From NCBI GenBank assembly GCA_910579075.1, contig CAJTSV010000058.1, forward strand, positions 3,501 through 10,086: a stretch of 6,586 nt of DNA, written 5' to 3'. How positions within the stretch are numbered: the first letter of the stretch is position 1; each line of letters begins with the position of its first letter. This document shows positions 5,404-6,586 of the stretch, one piece after another. Under the pieces are notes generated by a model, which saw nothing but the letters and a program-made list of their open reading frames with translations, did no database searches and was not told the DNA's origin. Source of the DNA: an uncultured Eubacterium sp. (lineage in GTDB: Bacteria; Bacillota; Clostridia; Lachnospirales; Lachnospiraceae). Both the position numbers and the translations under genes were made by a program.

Positions 5404-6586
5404 ATGCTTACAGGAAAACACGTATTGTTAGGCGTTACAGGAGGAATTGCTGCTTACAAGACTGCCAGTCTTGCCAGCATGCTTGTAAAATTACATGCAG
5501 ATGTACATGTCATTATGACGAAAAATGCACAGAAAATAATTTCGCCGCATGTTTTTGAAGCACTGACCGGAAACAGGGTAATTGACGATGTCTTTGACCG
5601 GGACAGCGGGTATCAGGTAGCGCATATTGCGATGGCACGCGAAGCAGATATTGCCATGATTGCCCCGGCGACCGCAAATATAATGGCAAAGCTTGCGGTA
5701 GGGATTGCGGATGATATGCTGTCTTCGACAATGCTTGCAGTGACAGCGCCTGTTTACCTTGTCCCGGCGATGAATACGCATATGTATGAGCATCCGGCGA
5801 CACAGGCAAATATGGAAAAGCTGCGTTCTTACGGCTATCATGTGGCAGAGCCTGCAAGCGGCTTTCTGGCCTGCGGCGATACCGGAAAAGGCAAAATGCC
5901 AGAGCCTGAAGAACTGCTCGAATATATCCTTTATGAGGCTGCTTTTGAAAAGGATATGGCCGGGAAAAAAGTGCTGGTTACGGCCGGCCCGACAAGGGAA
6001 GCCATCGACCCGGTGCGTTTTGTGACCAATCATTCGACCGGGAAGATGGGGTATGCGCTTGCGGCGAATGCGGCACGCAGGGGAGCGCAGGTGACGCTTG
6101 TTACAGGCCCGGTGCAGCTGCGTGCCCCGCTGGCCGTAGAAACCGTGCCTGTGATAACGGCCCGGGAGATGTACGATGCTGTAGATGCCCGGTTTGACGG
6201 GCAGGATATTGTGGTTATGGCGGCAGCTGTGGCAGATTACCGCCCGGCACAGGAAGCAGCCGAAAAAATCAAGAAAACAGAAGCGGCCAGTGTCCTGGAA
6301 TTAGAGCGCACGGACGATATTTTAGGCAGCATGTCTGCCAGAAAAAACGGGCAGCTTCTGTGCGGCTTTTCCATGGAAACCGAAAACCTGCTGGAAAATT
6401 CCAGGGCAAAGCTGCGGAAAAAAAATCTGGATATGATTGTGGCCAATAACCTGCGCACACAGGGTGCCGGCTTTGGCACGGACACAAATGTAATCACGCT
6501 CATTACCCCGGACGGGGCGCAGGAGCTCCCGCTTATGAGCAAGGATGAAGCCGCCAGGGCGGTTTTTGACAAAATACTGCAAATCA
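5404..6586 (+). CDS. coaBC: Bifunctional CoaBC: phosphopantothenoylcysteine decarboxylase/phosphopantothenate-cysteine ligase, 3'-partial
   Basis: Makes 4'-phosphopantetheine for coenzyme A in the cytosol. The C-terminal CoaB half joins 4'-phosphopantothenate to cysteine (CTP-dependent in most bacteria); the N-terminal FMN-bound CoaC half then decarboxylates the product. The frame is open for 394 complete codons to the right edge; family members are about 400 residues, so only a few residues and the stop are missing. CoaC features: GVTGGIAAYK (10-19), catalytic His74 in VAHIAMA, PAMN (121-124) and the substrate-flap Cys157 in SGFLACGDTGKGKMPEP. CoaB features from about 185: VTAGPTREAIDPVRF (192-206), NHSTGKMG (209-216), AAAVADYRP (273-281), and the KIKK motif (288-291) with the lysine used in catalysis. 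All key residues are present, so it should be active in both steps. The start follows GGGAGG at 5 nt, in an operon with the upstream hemerythrin gene. Confidence 0.96.
   Translation, partial: MLTGKHVLLGVTGGIAAYKTASLASMLVKLHADVHVIMTKNAQKIISPHVFEALTGNRVIDDVFDRDSGYQVAHIAMAREADIAMIAPATANIMAKLAVGIADDMLSSTMLAVTAPVYLVPAMNTHMYEHPATQANMEKLRSYGYHVAEPASGFLACGDTGKGKMPEPEELLEYILYEAAFEKDMAGKKVLVTAGPTREAIDPVRFVTNHSTGKMGYALAANAARRGAQVTLVTGPVQLRAPLAVETVPVITAREMYDAVDARFDGQDIVVMAAAVADYRPAQEAAEKIKKTEAASVLELERTDDILGSMSARKNGQLLCGFSMETENLLENSRAKLRKKNLDMIVANNLRTQGAGFGTDTNVITLITPDGAQELPLMSKDEAARAVFDKILQI

Noticed and set aside
5491..6033. Open frame of 180 codons on the - strand
   Set aside because: Antisense to coaBC, which is unmistakable; its many Cys, His and Arg residues come from complementing the coaBC codons and do not form a real zinc-binding pattern.

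Overview
The window looks like ordinary chromosomal DNA from an anaerobic low-to-mid GC Firmicute, most likely a member of the Lachnospiraceae or a close clostridial relative. This rests on strong AAAGGAG-type ribosome binding sites, consensus sigma-A promoters, a YesL-family membrane protein, a stand-alone AICAR transformylase, a bacteriohemerythrin, and balanced base composition. Genus cannot be decided from the sequence alone. No mobile element, CRISPR array, tRNA or rRNA is visible.

Layout. Left block (1-1679, + strand): a RimK-like ATP-grasp enzyme that runs in from the left edge, then a five-segment YesL/DUF624 membrane protein 44 bp later. The block ends at a strong bidirectional hairpin terminator. 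Middle block (1698-4350, - strand): a stand-alone AICAR formyltransferase (the second half of PurH, without the IMP cyclohydrolase half) and, upstream of it, a MATE-family multidrug/metabolite transporter. Each has its own consensus promoter and ribosome binding site, so they are probably separate transcription units, with possible read-through from the transporter into the transformylase. Right block (4493-6586, + strand): a divergent promoter drives a protein of two tandem hemerythrin domains, followed after 20 bp by coaBC, which makes 4'-phosphopantetheine for coenzyme A. The coaBC gene runs off the right edge only a few residues short of its expected end.

How they work together: the right block is the only clear multi-gene unit whose start is visible, and it joins a diiron O2-binding protein to CoA biosynthesis. 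The left pair may also be co-transcribed. The rest are housekeeping neighbours with no obvious shared pathway. I do not see a convincing undescribed multi-gene system. The points most worth a second look are: a His-to-Gln change at the same predicted iron-ligand position in both hemerythrin domains; the resemblance of the lone AICAR transformylase to the C-terminal half of animal ATIC, including an insertion absent from typical bacterial PurH; and the unresolved N-terminus of the ATP-grasp protein.
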